Source: a virus. From it: a stretch of 35,752 bases of DNA. Position numbers and translations under genes: made by a program. Position 1 is the stretch's first letter, and each line of letters begins with the position of its first letter. This document shows positions 7,363 through 15,087 of this stretch, piece by piece. The notes beneath the pieces are model-generated. The model was not told the DNA's origin. It did no database searches and was given only the letters and a program-made list of their open reading frames with translations. The stretch covers positions 1 through 35,752 of the IMG/VR virus record IMGVR_UViG_3300030406_002351; one strand, given 5' to 3'.

Positions 7363-9453
7363 CTACATACTTTGAGTATTAACTTCACCCATTTGAGCTG
7401 GGTTTGTACCAATTCTACCAATCTGAGCATTTTGCATTTGCTGCATAGCAAACAAATACTGTCCTTGATACTTTTCCAGTCTATTACGGAATGCTTCATC
7501 TTCTTCTAGTTTTTCTTGTATATCTGGCTGAGAAGTGTATTGTTGTATAATTTGTAATGCAATTTGACCACCATTTGGACGAGCTGGCATTTCAATGCCT
7601 GCAAAGATTTTTGTCAAGTCATCCATAACCTGTTTTACTATTTGCTCTTGAGCTTCTTCGGATTGCTGAAGAACAGCATCAGCAAGAACAGGGTCAATGC
7701 TACTAGCAGCAACTTCAAGCAATTTATCAATATTAATTCTTCCGTTTCTGTCTAGTTGAGTCAATGAAACTAATTGATTTAGTTTATTTTCTTGAGCCTC
7801 TGGGTCAGAGTTAAGAACATCGTAATTAATTAAGATGTCAAAGTTTTCATCAGGATCGCCCTTCTCAAACATTTGAGGATCTGGAACACCAGTAACTCGG
7901 AAGAATATACTATCAGGTCCAAACCTTTGGAAGCACCGATAAGCTAACTTTAGAACATCGGCACAGTGAGCTAAAAACTTGTCTACTAAAAACTGCCTAC
8001 GCATTTGACTCATTGGATCTTGGTAATCTAAACCAACCATTGCATTAGCTTGTCGCTCCATAGTTTGTTCCATCTCTATAGAACCTTGATTAAAGTTTGG
8101 AGTAGGACCAAATTCAAACTCTCCTTTTCTGCGATACGGTATGTACCTGCCTGGCCCCCAGTCTTTGGGTGCATTACCTACAGGGTGCATAATAGGAGGA
8201 AGAGTTGCTAAACTATTGCGATCAATACGAGAGTCGCGTTCTACCTTTATTTGCTGTTGAATGCCACGTAACACATCAGGGATAGTTTGTGTATCATATA
8301 GGCGTTTGCTGTCCTCTGAAAGCTTTGTAACCACTACTGGGTAGTCCTCATACCCGTTCATAAGATTAAACTTAGCATAGCTTGGTACACCTAATCCTGC
8401 GTTGCCATCAAAGTCTTTGTGTATTACAGTTTCATAAATTGCTTCAGCTCCATCCTCTGGATCAACTAAGCGTTGATAACAATGAACCACTTCAATTAGT
8501 TCATCAGCTTCATAAGCAGAGTCTGTTAAACTTATAGAACGACGACCCTCTTGTTCTCTTTCAATAGAATCAATGTTTACCCCACGATAGTTTTCTATCA
8601 TGTAATCAACAAAATTTTCGTCCCAGCCATCAGTAATAACTTTGTTCTCTAGTTCTTGAGCAGTATAGTATGTACGCCAAAAACAGTATGGTGATCTTTG
8701 AGGATCAGTAACATAAGCTGGGAACATAAAGTCTCCATCGGGTGCTAGTGTCTTAACATCGGGAACATCAATTTGACGACGCACTACGGGAAGCTCCGCG
8801 ACTCCAGTCTTACGTATCTCTTTGAGTGCTCTTTTGGCTTTGCGATCAGTTACGCCATCAAAAGTTGTTTTAATAAGTTCAACAATTTGATCATCATCAT
8901 TTCCTTCTAGAATAATAGTAGCAAGCTCTGGGGATATTTGAGCAATTTGATTTATGTCTAGTTTTTGTAAAAAACGTCTGTCTTCTCTGTGCCATCCAAC
9001 ATAGGTTATCAACAGCCCACGCTCAAGCATATAGTTAGCCCCTAGCTCCATTTCTTGCATAAAGCGAGGAATATAGCCACTTGACACCATCCATTTAAGA
9101 AAATTAGAAACTACTTTAGAACGAGCAATATCTCCCATCTCTACTGGGAAAGCTCTTACGTTAGCTCTCTTCATTGAGGAAATAAACAAGGACACAAGTT
9201 TAGTAACACGCTCATCAATAACGTGAGACTCCATATCGGCTGCACCCTCCCAAGGGAAAGCGTCAGACCCATGCTTACGCAGGTCACGGCTTTTGCCAGG
9301 CCACCAATTACGTCTATCGTCGTAGCTACTACGACATAGATCAAAATAAGTATCTAGCTCGTTTACGGTTTGATTATACGCCTGACGCAGAGCTTTAACA
9401 CCTGGTTCTTTGCCGACGTAAGTTAGTTCCTCAGAAATTGTATCGCTTAACAT
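7363..9453 (-). CDS. Portal protein
   Basis: The 696-aa product forms the dodecameric ring through which DNA enters and leaves the head. It has the long, mostly helical, charged character and size of podovirus-type portals. FPWEGAADMESHVIDERVTKL (split by the usual core) at about 64-84 is a very typical portal segment. Further on are QIDVPDVKTLAPDGDFMFPA, a conserved PFFP-like CFWRTYYTA stretch, and a Gln-rich C-terminal barrel-like helix (QYTSQPDIQEKLEEDEAFR). It follows terminase with only the 132-aa gene between and precedes lysozyme and scaffold, the normal head-module order. The last 90 or so bases overlap the long alternative reading of the lysozyme ORF, which is not used. Confidence 0.85.
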   Translation of the reverse strand: MLSDTISEELTYVGKEPGVKALRQAYNQTVNELDTYFDLCRSSYDDRRNWWPGKSRDLRKHGSDAFPWEGAADMESHVIDERVTKLVSLFISSMKRANVRAFPVEMGDIARSKVVSNFLKWMVSSGYIPRFMQEMELGANYMLERGLLITYVGWHREDRRFLQKLDINQIAQISPELATIILEGNDDDQIVELIKTTFDGVTDRKAKRALKEIRKTGVAELPVVRRQIDVPDVKTLAPDGDFMFPAYVTDPQRSPYCFWRTYYTAQELENKVITDGWDENFVDYMIENYRGVNIDSIEREQEGRRSISLTDSAYEADELIEVVHCYQRLVDPEDGAEAIYETVIHKDFDGNAGLGVPSYAKFNLMNGYEDYPVVVTKLSEDSKRLYDTQTIPDVLRGIQQQIKVERDSRIDRNSLATLPPIMHPVGNAPKDWGPGRYIPYRRKGEFEFGPTPNFNQGSIEMEQTMERQANAMVGLDYQDPMSQMRRQFLVDKFLAHCADVLKLAYRCFQRFGPDSIFFRVTGVPDPQMFEKGDPDENFDILINYDVLNSDPEAQENKLNQLVSLTQLDRNGRINIDKLLEVAASSIDPVLADAVLQQSEEAQEQIVKQVMDDLTKIFAGIEMPARPNGGQIALQIIQQYTSQPDIQEKLEEDEAFRNRLEKYQGQYLFAMQQMQNAQIGRIGTNPAQMGEVNTQSM

Positions 9454-9479
9454 TGGTATGTATTAGTTTATCATATCTA

Positions 9480-9878
9480 TCAAATCTTTTTTATCCAATG
9501 ATAGGTTTTGACATTATTTTCGTTGCGTTCTTCAAAATAAATCATTTTTCCAATTAACTTACCCTGCATCCTTTTTGTAATCTTTACGTTAACTTTACAA
9601 AAATGTTCTCGGTGATGCACGGCAACATACATGGGATTTGGACACTCTCTCAAAACCTTTCCTCTATATATTAATTTATTTGGCTCTTCTTCCTCAACAG
9701 TTACATTAGGCATAGGTATGACATCATCTAATATCTCCTGCCCCTTCTCGTTTATCCAAGTTAAATGTCTTGCTCCTGTAATCATGTCTTCTTCTAGATG
9801 TTTAAATGCTAGATCCATTGCTTCTTCAAAAGGAATGTCACACTCCTTTGCTATTTGGTATAATCTTTTCTTTGCCAT
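9480..9878 (-). CDS. Unknown 132-aa protein with IF2_N-like helix-turn-helix start
   Basis: The N-terminus (RLYQIAKECDIPFEEAMDLA, 5-24) resembles the small helical domain at the start of translation factor IF-2 and some DNA-binding proteins. The rest is a beta-rich basic domain with Cys and His (LRECPNPMYVAVHHREHFCK) and a Lys-rich end. It sits between terminase large subunit and portal, its start overlapping the terminase stop. A nucleic-acid-binding accessory factor of packaging is conceivable; the identity is not known. Confidence 0.6.
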   Translation of the reverse strand: MAKKRLYQIAKECDIPFEEAMDLAFKHLEEDMITGARHLTWINEKGQEILDDVIPMPNVTVEEEEPNKLIYRGKVLRECPNPMYVAVHHREHFCKVNVKITKRMQGKLIGKMIYFEERNENNVKTYHWIKKI

Positions 9879-11509
9879 TAGTATCCTCCCTCGGACTTTC
9901 TTGTTGTGTTCATAGAGGTGTCAGAAACATAATCTGGACCATACCCATCATTCGCCATTCGCAAATAACGTAGAAGGTCAATCCAGTCCTTTAATGGTTC
10001 ATCTACTTTTCCTCTATGCCCCCAGTTAATTAAACTTTGTATTAAATTGCCACAGGATGAGTGTATTTTTAAGATTGGTCTATTTGCATCATCTATCTCT
10101 GCATTTGGATTGTATAACATCCACTCATCTAACCCAGACAGTCCTGTCTCAATATCTGCTCCGCTAGAGGGTATAAAGAACATTTCCTTAGCAGCAAAGC
10201 TTTCAAATAAATCTGTATTGTCTTCATTCTCTCTAGCAAAGAAACGAGAGTCACCTATACGCTCAAATACCTCTACGCCTAGTTCTCTCTCTATCTCCTC
10301 AAACTCATCTATATATGCCTGGATGTCGTATCCCAGCTTCTTAGCTGCTGGACCAAATCTCCACTTTGGATCGCCTGATAATGCCCACTCACCATAGCTG
10401 TCTCTGTCTGGCCACTCACGGAGTATGGTAACATACCCTTGTTTGTCAACAGCAGCCCATATAGCCACATAGTTCCTAGCTCCAGCAGGGTCAACTATTT
10501 GATACACTGTATGTGTTTCTTTGTTTATAGCAGGTAGTTCATCGGTTACGTGTACTTTTGTACTAAAGTATGGAAACAAAGTAGTCATTGACTTAACAGG
10601 CACTCCATAGGCACGTGTTAGTATTTCTTCTCTAGGTCTACCTTGTAGGTCTTTAGCTATACGATTATAGCCACCAAATGGATTCTCATCTGTATGTAAA
10701 TACACAATGCCAGCATCTCTGTTTACACTATACTGCTTTACAGGCACAGGCTCATCAATTAGCTTTGCATGCTTAGTCTCTAAGATCTCAGCATCTCTTA
10801 GATAGTCAGCAATCAGTTCTGTGTACCCATCAATCGGTGTAAAACCTGTAACTAACTTGGAGTCCCTGGTAGCTAGACGAAAACGCTGTGTGTTGATAAG
10901 CGTAGAGTCACCTAGATACTCGTCGTTGCCAATACCTACATTCTCTGGATGATTGCCTAGACTAGGAAACCCAAACTCAAAACCTTCTAGTATTGTGTGG
11001 TTATTACTAAACTGTGTGTATGTCTTAAAATCTACGCGGGTTCTAGTATCTGGAAATATAAAAGACTGACCAGTAAAACCATTCTGCATAGAATAGTTTA
11101 TGTATCCCTCTATGCCCTTAGTCTTGCGTTTGAACTCCTTGGGCATAAATTCCCATATGGCAGCCTGCTGAACCTTTACAGAAGTATCAGCGTTCTGTGA
11201 AAACAATACTACGTGTCCATCTGTGTGCTTAGTAATAGACTCCATAAATATTTTAGCCATACCTGTAGTCTTAGCACCACGATTGCCACCCAAAACTAAT
11301 ACTTCGTTGTACTCAGACAAAGCCCACCTAATTCTGTCCCAGCTTACTAAGTTTACTCCGTGACGCAGAGGATCGTCTATAGTTAGCTTTATAGCGTCCT
11401 CACGGGCTTTCCATACATCATACACAGCTTGTGGTCCCTTTGTGTCTAAGAGAGCCTTGAGCCTGCCTCTATCGGGCGTAGGTATGGTTGGATGCTTAGT
11501 CCACTGCAT
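9878..11509 (-). CDS. terL: Terminase large subunit
   Basis: The 543-aa packaging ATPase and nuclease that pumps DNA into the prohead through the portal. Walker A is GGNRGAKT (74-81); a probable Walker B acidic pair is NDEY (about 195-198). The C-terminal RNase H-like nuclease shows three spaced acids: D340 (VYQIVDPAG), D421 (RIGDSRFF) and D512 (DWIDLLRY). The start overlaps the end of the small-terminase gene by 14 bases, which suggests coupling. It is encoded near the start of the late operon. The Walker A differs slightly from GGNRAGKT-like forms, with Ala before the Lys. Confidence 0.9.
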   Translation of the reverse strand: MQWTKHPTIPTPDRGRLKALLDTKGPQAVYDVWKAREDAIKLTIDDPLRHGVNLVSWDRIRWALSEYNEVLVLGGNRGAKTTGMAKIFMESITKHTDGHVVLFSQNADTSVKVQQAAIWEFMPKEFKRKTKGIEGYINYSMQNGFTGQSFIFPDTRTRVDFKTYTQFSNNHTILEGFEFGFPSLGNHPENVGIGNDEYLGDSTLINTQRFRLATRDSKLVTGFTPIDGYTELIADYLRDAEILETKHAKLIDEPVPVKQYSVNRDAGIVYLHTDENPFGGYNRIAKDLQGRPREEILTRAYGVPVKSMTTLFPYFSTKVHVTDELPAINKETHTVYQIVDPAGARNYVAIWAAVDKQGYVTILREWPDRDSYGEWALSGDPKWRFGPAAKKLGYDIQAYIDEFEEIERELGVEVFERIGDSRFFARENEDNTDLFESFAAKEMFFIPSSGADIETGLSGLDEWMLYNPNAEIDDANRPILKIHSSCGNLIQSLINWGHRGKVDEPLKDWIDLLRYLRMANDGYGPDYVSDTSMNTTRKSEGGY

Positions 11510-12080
11510 CTTCTTCTACATCTATTACCTCTGCCTCTGGAAGCGAATCTATAAGGCTCATAGCCTCCTCTGGAGTTGTTATATGCCTTACTTCTATCTT
11601 CTGTATATTGTTACCCGTTACATTATCAAAGGTTCTGTGCAACTTCTCCTGTGCTACTGCTAGGTTAGCCAAGTCTTTAGTCTCTGCCTTCTTTATCTTT
11701 GCTTCTGCCTCTGGAGAACCATCCAGGTAACTGGCAGCTATCTTCTCTCCTATACTATTTATCTCATCTATCGTAGAAGCTAACTGTATAGCTCTCTCCT
11801 CCCTAAACAACCTAGCCTCGTCAGAGGCTTTGACTATGCCATTAATACGCTTGGCTATATGATGGTTTAACTTCATGGTTTGTTTAACCTCGTGTACACT
11901 AGCTCCAGAAAGAAACAAAGAAGCAGCTGTAAGCCACTTCTCTGGGTTATTGTTAGGCAAACTATTCTTAGCCGTCTTCTCCTGCTCGTGAGCCAGCATA
12001 GGAGCCAAGGCATCCCTCATCCTAGTTTTCATATCTATCTGTGTCTCTTCACCATCCATACCTATACTCTTCTCTGTCAT
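11496..12080 (-). CDS. terS: Candidate terminase small subunit
   Basis: A 194-aa, strongly helical and charged protein directly upstream of the large subunit. A helix-turn-helix-like segment (LTAASLFLSGASVHEVKQTM, about 50-69) is followed by long helices and a very acidic C-terminus (EVIDVEEDAVD). This is the usual build of small terminases: DNA-binding N-terminus, oligomerising middle and a tail that contacts the large subunit. Its start overlaps the end of the winged-helix gene by about 32 bases. The assignment depends on position and architecture. Confidence 0.68.
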   Translation of the reverse strand: MTEKSIGMDGEETQIDMKTRMRDALAPMLAHEQEKTAKNSLPNNNPEKWLTAASLFLSGASVHEVKQTMKLNHHIAKRINGIVKASDEARLFREERAIQLASTIDEINSIGEKIAASYLDGSPEAEAKIKKAETKDLANLAVAQEKLHRTFDNVTGNNIQKIEVRHITTPEEAMSLIDSLPEAEVIDVEEDAVD

Positions 12081-12414
12081 CTAAACTACTCCTGTCTATC
12101 TTAGGCTCTGCACCTATATAAGACTCTGGCACAAGCGTGTATTGAACCCTTCCATTACCTAGCTTTCTTTTGCTCAAGTAACCACAATCCTCCAACTCCC
12201 TCATCCCCCTCTGTACACTCTTTGTCTCGTCCTTATTATCTATAGCTATCCTCTTAGCACTAAAGTCCCAGTTAGCAGGCTTAGACTTCATATATGCCCA
12301 TATACCCTTAGCTTTTAAACTCAAGCGATCATCTCCCCATATACCTTCTCCTTCTTCCATCAAACTCCAAACAGGGTTGTATCGCCACTCAACCCCATCT
12401 AATAACGACTTCAT
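12049..12414 (-). CDS. Winged-helix protein resembling a replication initiator N-terminal domain
   Basis: A short DNA-binding protein with the pattern DRLSLKAKGIWAYMKSKPAN, then WDFSAKRIAIDNKDETKSVQ, RGMRELEDCGYLSKRK: the winged-helix domain common in phage replication initiators and in DnaD-like proteins. The full replication domain that usually follows is missing, so it may work as a stand-alone DNA binder. It is the first gene of the late arm, beside the iteron-bearing control region. An ATG at 12412-12414 is used here; an in-frame TTG at 12448-12450 would extend it by 12 residues, but that TTG lies in a TTGACA promoter-like hexamer. Role in origin binding or in control of the divergent promoters is inferred. 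Confidence 0.62.
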   Translation of the reverse strand: MKSLLDGVEWRYNPVWSLMEEGEGIWGDDRLSLKAKGIWAYMKSKPANWDFSAKRIAIDNKDETKSVQRGMRELEDCGYLSKRKLGNGRVQYTLVPESYIGAEPKIDRSSLDDREEYRYGW

Positions 12415-12423
12415 ACCCAAAGG

Positions 12424-12490
12424 TGTATATTGCACTTCAGGATATGTCAAGCCCTAGACCCTAAAGTGCAAAATGCACCTCATAAGTATA
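12424..12490 (-). promoter_or_regulatory. Candidate late promoter with GTGCA operator
   Basis: On the minus strand a TATACT -10 element (12490-12485) is followed by a GTGCA-TTT-TGCAC inverted repeat at 12478-12466, which would cover the transcription start. A third half site (TGCAC on plus, 12431-12435) lies 30 bases further on. The -35 upstream of TATACT is poor. A second candidate, TTGACA (12450-12445) with TATACA (12429-12424), has a short 15-bp spacer. The repeated GTGCA sites look like an operator for a dimeric regulator. Confidence 0.5.
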
Positions 12491-12740
12491 CTGTAAAAAA
12501 CATAGCCCAATTAGATTGTATTTTTTAGAACGCAGTTTATGTATATATATACAACGACAAAAAATATTTTGCGACCCCCACCCCCCTAGTGTCTTTTTTA
12601 CGAAAAGTAATTCGTGTATTTTTTTTCGTAATTACTAGTTACTATAATAATACTAATAATAAATGTAAGAAGTTTACTTCGTGTATTTATTTTCTGGCAT
12701 TTCTTTTCGTGTAAATAGTTTTTTTGTAGAAAGTGGGGAT

Positions 12741-12774
12741 ACATTCTGTAGACACATTCTGTAGATACATTTTA
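12741..12774. repeat. Iteron-like tandem 13-bp repeats
   Basis: Two copies of ACATTCTGTAGAy (12741-12753 and 12754-12766) are followed by a partial third (ACATTTTA). The core TGTAGA also occurs just upstream at 12725-12730. Repeats spaced by 13 bp in AT-rich DNA beside a winged-helix initiator-like gene suit a replication-origin or regulator-binding role. Confidence 0.6.
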
Positions 12775-12835
12775 TTGATATATTTAATAGAGTAAATAAG
12801 CGGTAAAAAAAAATTAATATTTTTAAAAAAAACTA

Positions 12836-12865
12836 TTGACAAGCTCTGGCCAGATTGTTTTTACT
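12836..12865 (+). promoter_or_regulatory. Early promoter with palindromic operator in the spacer
   Basis: A perfect TTGACA (12836-12841) is followed after 18 bp by TTTACT (12860-12865). The perfect 10-bp palindrome TCTGGCCAGA (12845-12854) lies inside the spacer, exactly where a repressor would block RNA polymerase. It would drive the tiny early genes that start 50 bases downstream. Confidence 0.6.
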
Positions 12866-12918
12866 GCTATTTATATTAAGTAATAAAGCTTAATATGAAC
12901 ATCAAAATAATACACAAT

Positions 12919-13104
12919 ATGAAAATACGACAGCAAATGTCTGCAATTCAATTAGAAGACTATAACATTAATATTGATGGATGGTTGCCAATAGGTAGTC
13001 TTTACCGCACTCAATGGGGCAACTATCCTGTAATTTCAAACTTTTGGGAGCAACTCGACACAACAGAAGACACGCCTTCCGATGAACACACAGGGGGGCA
13101 TTAA
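12919..13104 (+). CDS. Unknown small early protein, 61 aa
   Basis: A soluble, acidic product with no recognised motif (WLPIGSLYRTQWGNYPVISN in the middle, Asp/Glu/His-rich end). The ATG at 12919 is chosen because AAATAATACACAAT stands directly before it, the leader shared by the genes that follow; an ATG eight codons upstream (12895) is in frame but would place the leader inside the gene. It is the first gene of the early arm. Genes in this position in lytic phages often attack host functions, which is a guess here. Confidence 0.5.
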   Translation: MKIRQQMSAIQLEDYNINIDGWLPIGSLYRTQWGNYPVISNFWEQLDTTEDTPSDEHTGGH

Positions 13105-13129
13105 ATCATAACACTAAATAACACACAAT

Positions 13130-13261
13130 ATGGAAAGAAAATACATATTCGTTAACTATCAAAACGAAATAATCCACACTGAAGAAACAAGCACACCTGA
13201 CGAAACCTACCGCTTTTTATTGCGTTGTGGTTTTCAGGTGGGAGGCTTTCAACTAGCTTAA
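13130..13261 (+). CDS. Unknown small early protein, 43 aa
   Basis: MERKYIFVNYQNEIIHTEET starts a 43-aa basic-to-neutral product ending in GFQVGGFQLA. The leader ACTAAATAACACACAAT precedes the ATG, as for its neighbours. No motif is recognised. The next gene's leader follows its stop at once. Confidence 0.55.
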   Translation: MERKYIFVNYQNEIIHTEETSTPDETYRFLLRCGFQVGGFQLA

Positions 13262-13289
13262 TATGCACACTAAAATAACACTAATAATT

Positions 13290-13472
13290 ATGAATGTAGA
13301 AATAACTAAAGAAGCATTTTACGCCCTATTAAATAACACTAAGCCCTCATCTATTGAGCAAGGGGAACATTACCGAAAAGCTCTTTGGAAAAGTAAAGGG
13401 GTTCTGTTAATTGAATTAGAGAACTTTTTGTCTTGCGCTACTCAATACTATGTTCAAGACATTAACGCTTAA
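13290..13472 (+). CDS. Unknown small early protein, 60 aa
   Basis: A mainly helical product (EITKEAFYALLNNTKPSSIE, then ALWKSKGVLLIELENFLSCA). The ATG at 13290 follows the shared leader type (ACACTAATAATT); an upstream in-frame ATG at 13263 would again absorb the leader. No family is recognised. Confidence 0.5.
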   Translation: MNVEITKEAFYALLNNTKPSSIEQGEHYRKALWKSKGVLLIELENFLSCATQYYVQDINA

Positions 13473-13504
13473 TCACTAAATAATCACACTAAATAATAAA
13501 CACA

Positions 13505-13816
13505 ATGAGAAAAGTCACACAACAAATCGCAAACGCCTTTGCACAAGGCAACAAACTAACAGTAGGAAACACAATGACAGATGGCAACGCTGTAATGTTG
13601 CACGGCAATTGTATTGCAGAGAAAGACCTATGGGGCAACATCACAATGACGCTTGCTGGCTGGAACACTCCAACAACTAGGGAGCGTTTAAATGGCATTG
13701 CAGAAGTCTTAGGACTTAATGCAAGGTTCACTAAAAGGGGCAATTGGGCTTACCTAAATGACAGACCAGTCCAAGACAATTTATGGTATCCAGTCCACGC
13801 AAAGCCCGCTTCTTAA
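13505..13816 (+). CDS. Small phage protein of a widespread unknown type, 103 aa
   Basis: Starts RKVTQQIANAFAQGNKLTVG and contains the block TLAGWNTPTTRERLNGIAEV (about 49-68), which from memory recurs in small proteins of many unrelated phages. It is followed by a FTKRGNWAYLND region. The build looks like a compact alpha/beta fold; function unknown. It has the leader AATAAACACA before its ATG and is the best conserved of the early array, so it is the most useful anchor for comparing relatives. Confidence 0.72.
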   Translation: MRKVTQQIANAFAQGNKLTVGNTMTDGNAVMLHGNCIAEKDLWGNITMTLAGWNTPTTRERLNGIAEVLGLNARFTKRGNWAYLNDRPVQDNLWYPVHAKPAS

Positions 13817-13835
13817 TCACACTAAATAATACACA

Positions 13836-13982
13836 ATGACTATAGAAGAATTATCTAATGTCGAGCTATGGCTTGCCCTAGACAAACTCAATAGCGTTGC
13901 TTACGCAACGCTTTCCTACGAAGAAAAGACATTACTAAGAGATATTGCCAAAGAACTAAAACACAGAAATCCAAACTTGTAA
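13836..13982 (+). CDS. Unknown small early protein, 48 aa
   Basis: A helical, charged product (MTIEELSNVELWLALDKL at the start, RDIAKELKHRNPNL at the end). The coding region contains a perfect 8-bp hairpin (AGCGTTGC, TTAC, GCAACGCT at 13893-13912). Leader ACTAAATAATACACA precedes the ATG. No family is recognised. Confidence 0.55.
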   Translation: MTIEELSNVELWLALDKLNSVAYATLSYEEKTLLRDIAKELKHRNPNL

Positions 13983-13987
13983 AAACT

Positions 13988-14185
13988 ATGAAAACAGAAA
14001 ACATACTACAACCTAATAATAAAAAGTATAAAGTAGAAATTCACTATTACGGTAGTGATGCTAAAGATCTCTTATTTTTTTGGGATAAGAAAAAAGCTTT
14101 TGATACATACGATTCAGCGTATCGTGATTCTTGCGTTTGGACCGCTTATTTATTTAGCCCTAGCGGTAAACTAATATACAATTAA
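13988..14185 (+). CDS. Unknown small early protein, 65 aa
   Basis: A small alpha/beta-looking product: a beta-rich start (KYKVEIHYYGSDAKDLLFFW), a KKAFDTYDSAYRDS helix and a final strand TAYLFSPSGKLIYN. The last motif (LFSPSG) recurs in the 123-aa protein at 17744. Only five bases separate it from the previous stop, so they are probably cotranslated. Confidence 0.6.
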   Translation: MKTENILQPNNKKYKVEIHYYGSDAKDLLFFWDKKKAFDTYDSAYRDSCVWTAYLFSPSGKLIYN

Positions 14186-14205
14186 CCACACACACAATAA
14201 ACACT

Positions 14206-14343
14206 ATGCACTCACACACAACTACACAAGGCAATCACTATTGGATTGATGGCGTTTTCGCTTTCATTAACATAGGAGGCGAAAGGCTTACCTATTGGGA
14301 AGACATTGACGAATTAGAAAATTGGGTAGATTCACAATATTAA
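14206..14343 (+). CDS. Unknown small early protein, 45 aa
   Basis: MHSHTTTQGNHYWIDGVFAF starts an acidic product ending in DELENWVDSQY; beta-rich start, helical end. The leader is A/C only (CACACACAATAAACACT). No motif is recognised. Confidence 0.5.
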   Translation: MHSHTTTQGNHYWIDGVFAFINIGGERLTYWEDIDELENWVDSQY

Positions 14344-14364
14344 CCACACACACAATAAACACCT

Positions 14365-14553
14365 ATGAAAACAGAAACTATACACTTAAAAGTAATTACT
14401 CCCTACAATGAGAAAATCAATGTAGTTCAGCAAATCCCTAAAGATTCTCACAGTCCAATAACAACCGCCTTTAATTACTTTAGAGAAGATAAAGACAAGC
14501 GATTTGAGTATCAGCTTGTCGGTGAAGGAATGTGGAACATAAACAACAAATAA
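14365..14553 (+). CDS. Unknown small early protein, 62 aa
   Basis: MKTETIHLKVITPYNEKINV begins a small beta-rich product (QQIPKDSHSPITTAFNYF in the middle, EYQLVGEGMWNINNK at the end). Its leader is nearly identical to that of the preceding gene (CACACACAATAAACACC). Function unknown. Confidence 0.55.
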   Translation: MKTETIHLKVITPYNEKINVVQQIPKDSHSPITTAFNYFREDKDKRFEYQLVGEGMWNINNK

Positions 14554-14575
14554 TAAACACACAATAATAAACAAT

Positions 14576-14914
14576 ATGAAAAAATATATGTATCAAGAGC
14601 AGTTCAAAGCAAACGGCCAAAATATAGAAGCATTTAGGGTTGAAAACGATATTAATGGCAATCCTAGGTATGTAATACACTTCTTAGAATTAGTTAATAA
14701 GAGCGAACAAGAGAAGGTTCATGAAAGCACAGCATTATTGAGAAAGAAATATCCTAATCAATGGATTAGCTCAATTGATCAAATGTTTGCCCTTGCCCTT
14801 AAAAAGGCTAAAAAGGTAGGCGGCCAAGTTTACAGGGCTAAATGGTTTGGCGGTGGCATAGTGTTTCAATCTTACAATATCAAAGAAGACATAGAACAAG
14901 CTCTTAAAGCCTAA
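14576..14914 (+). CDS. Phage protein of unknown function, 112 aa
   Basis: The pattern NGNPRYVIHFLEL near residues 29-41 and GGQVYRAKWFGGGIVFQSYN at about 82-101 is familiar from small hypothetical proteins in many phages. A beta-alpha-beta core is likely. The largest of the leader-associated early genes along with the 103-aa one; leader AAACACACAATAATAAACAAT. No catalytic residues are apparent. Confidence 0.68.
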   Translation: MKKYMYQEQFKANGQNIEAFRVENDINGNPRYVIHFLELVNKSEQEKVHESTALLRKKYPNQWISSIDQMFALALKKAKKVGGQVYRAKWFGGGIVFQSYNIKEDIEQALKA

Positions 14915-14930
14915 TAAATAAACACACATT

Positions 14931-15074
14931 ATGAAAAACTTAATAAAAGATCTAGTCCAGAATCAGCTTGTAAAGACTGAGCAACAAGCGGAAGATGCAG
15001 TAATTATCTTCTTTACAACTACTGGCTCCATTGCCTTTATAGCAGCTGCAATCATTATTGATTGCATATTCTAA
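14931..15074 (+). CDS. Small membrane protein, 47 aa
   Basis: A charged, amphipathic N-terminal helix (MKNLIKDLVQNQLVKTEQQA) followed by one transmembrane helix (VIIFFTTTGSIAFIAAAIII, about 24-43) and a CIF end. Early expression with a single membrane span would suit superinfection exclusion or a host-membrane effector, but that is only a possibility. Leader AATAAATAAACACACATT. Confidence 0.6.
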   Translation: MKNLIKDLVQNQLVKTEQQAEDAVIIFFTTTGSIAFIAAAIIIDCIF

Positions 15075-15087
15075 ACAAACTAAAACT

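Larger units (their letters stand above)
12451..12894. promoter_or_regulatory. Divergent control region and candidate replication origin
   Basis: A gene-free, very AT-rich stretch between the two arms. It holds the late promoter and operator, a 12-bp alternating palindrome GTATATATATAC (12541-12552), a C-run in otherwise AT-rich DNA (about 12573-12587), and three copies of TTCGTGTA (12611-12618, 12678-12685, 12716-12723). An ACGAA/TTCGT inverted repeat lies at 12600-12615, GAAGT-TT-ACTTC at about 12670-12681, tandem 13-bp repeats at 12741-12774, then an A-run and the early promoter at 12836-12865. I see no ORF here. The mix of iterons, AT-rich DNA and an adjacent initiator-like gene is what one expects at an origin. 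Confidence 0.55.

Noticed and set aside
7332-7499. Longer version of the lysozyme (56 extra residues)
   Set aside because: The extension is the out-of-frame reading of the portal C-terminus; the ATG at 7329-7331 fits the GH24 family length.
12541-12552. GTATATATATAC palindrome as an attachment site
   Set aside because: It is a simple TA repeat in AT-rich DNA, and no integrase gene is present.
12600-12770. CRISPR-like array
   Set aside because: The repeats are only 8-13 bp, in few copies and without regular spacers.
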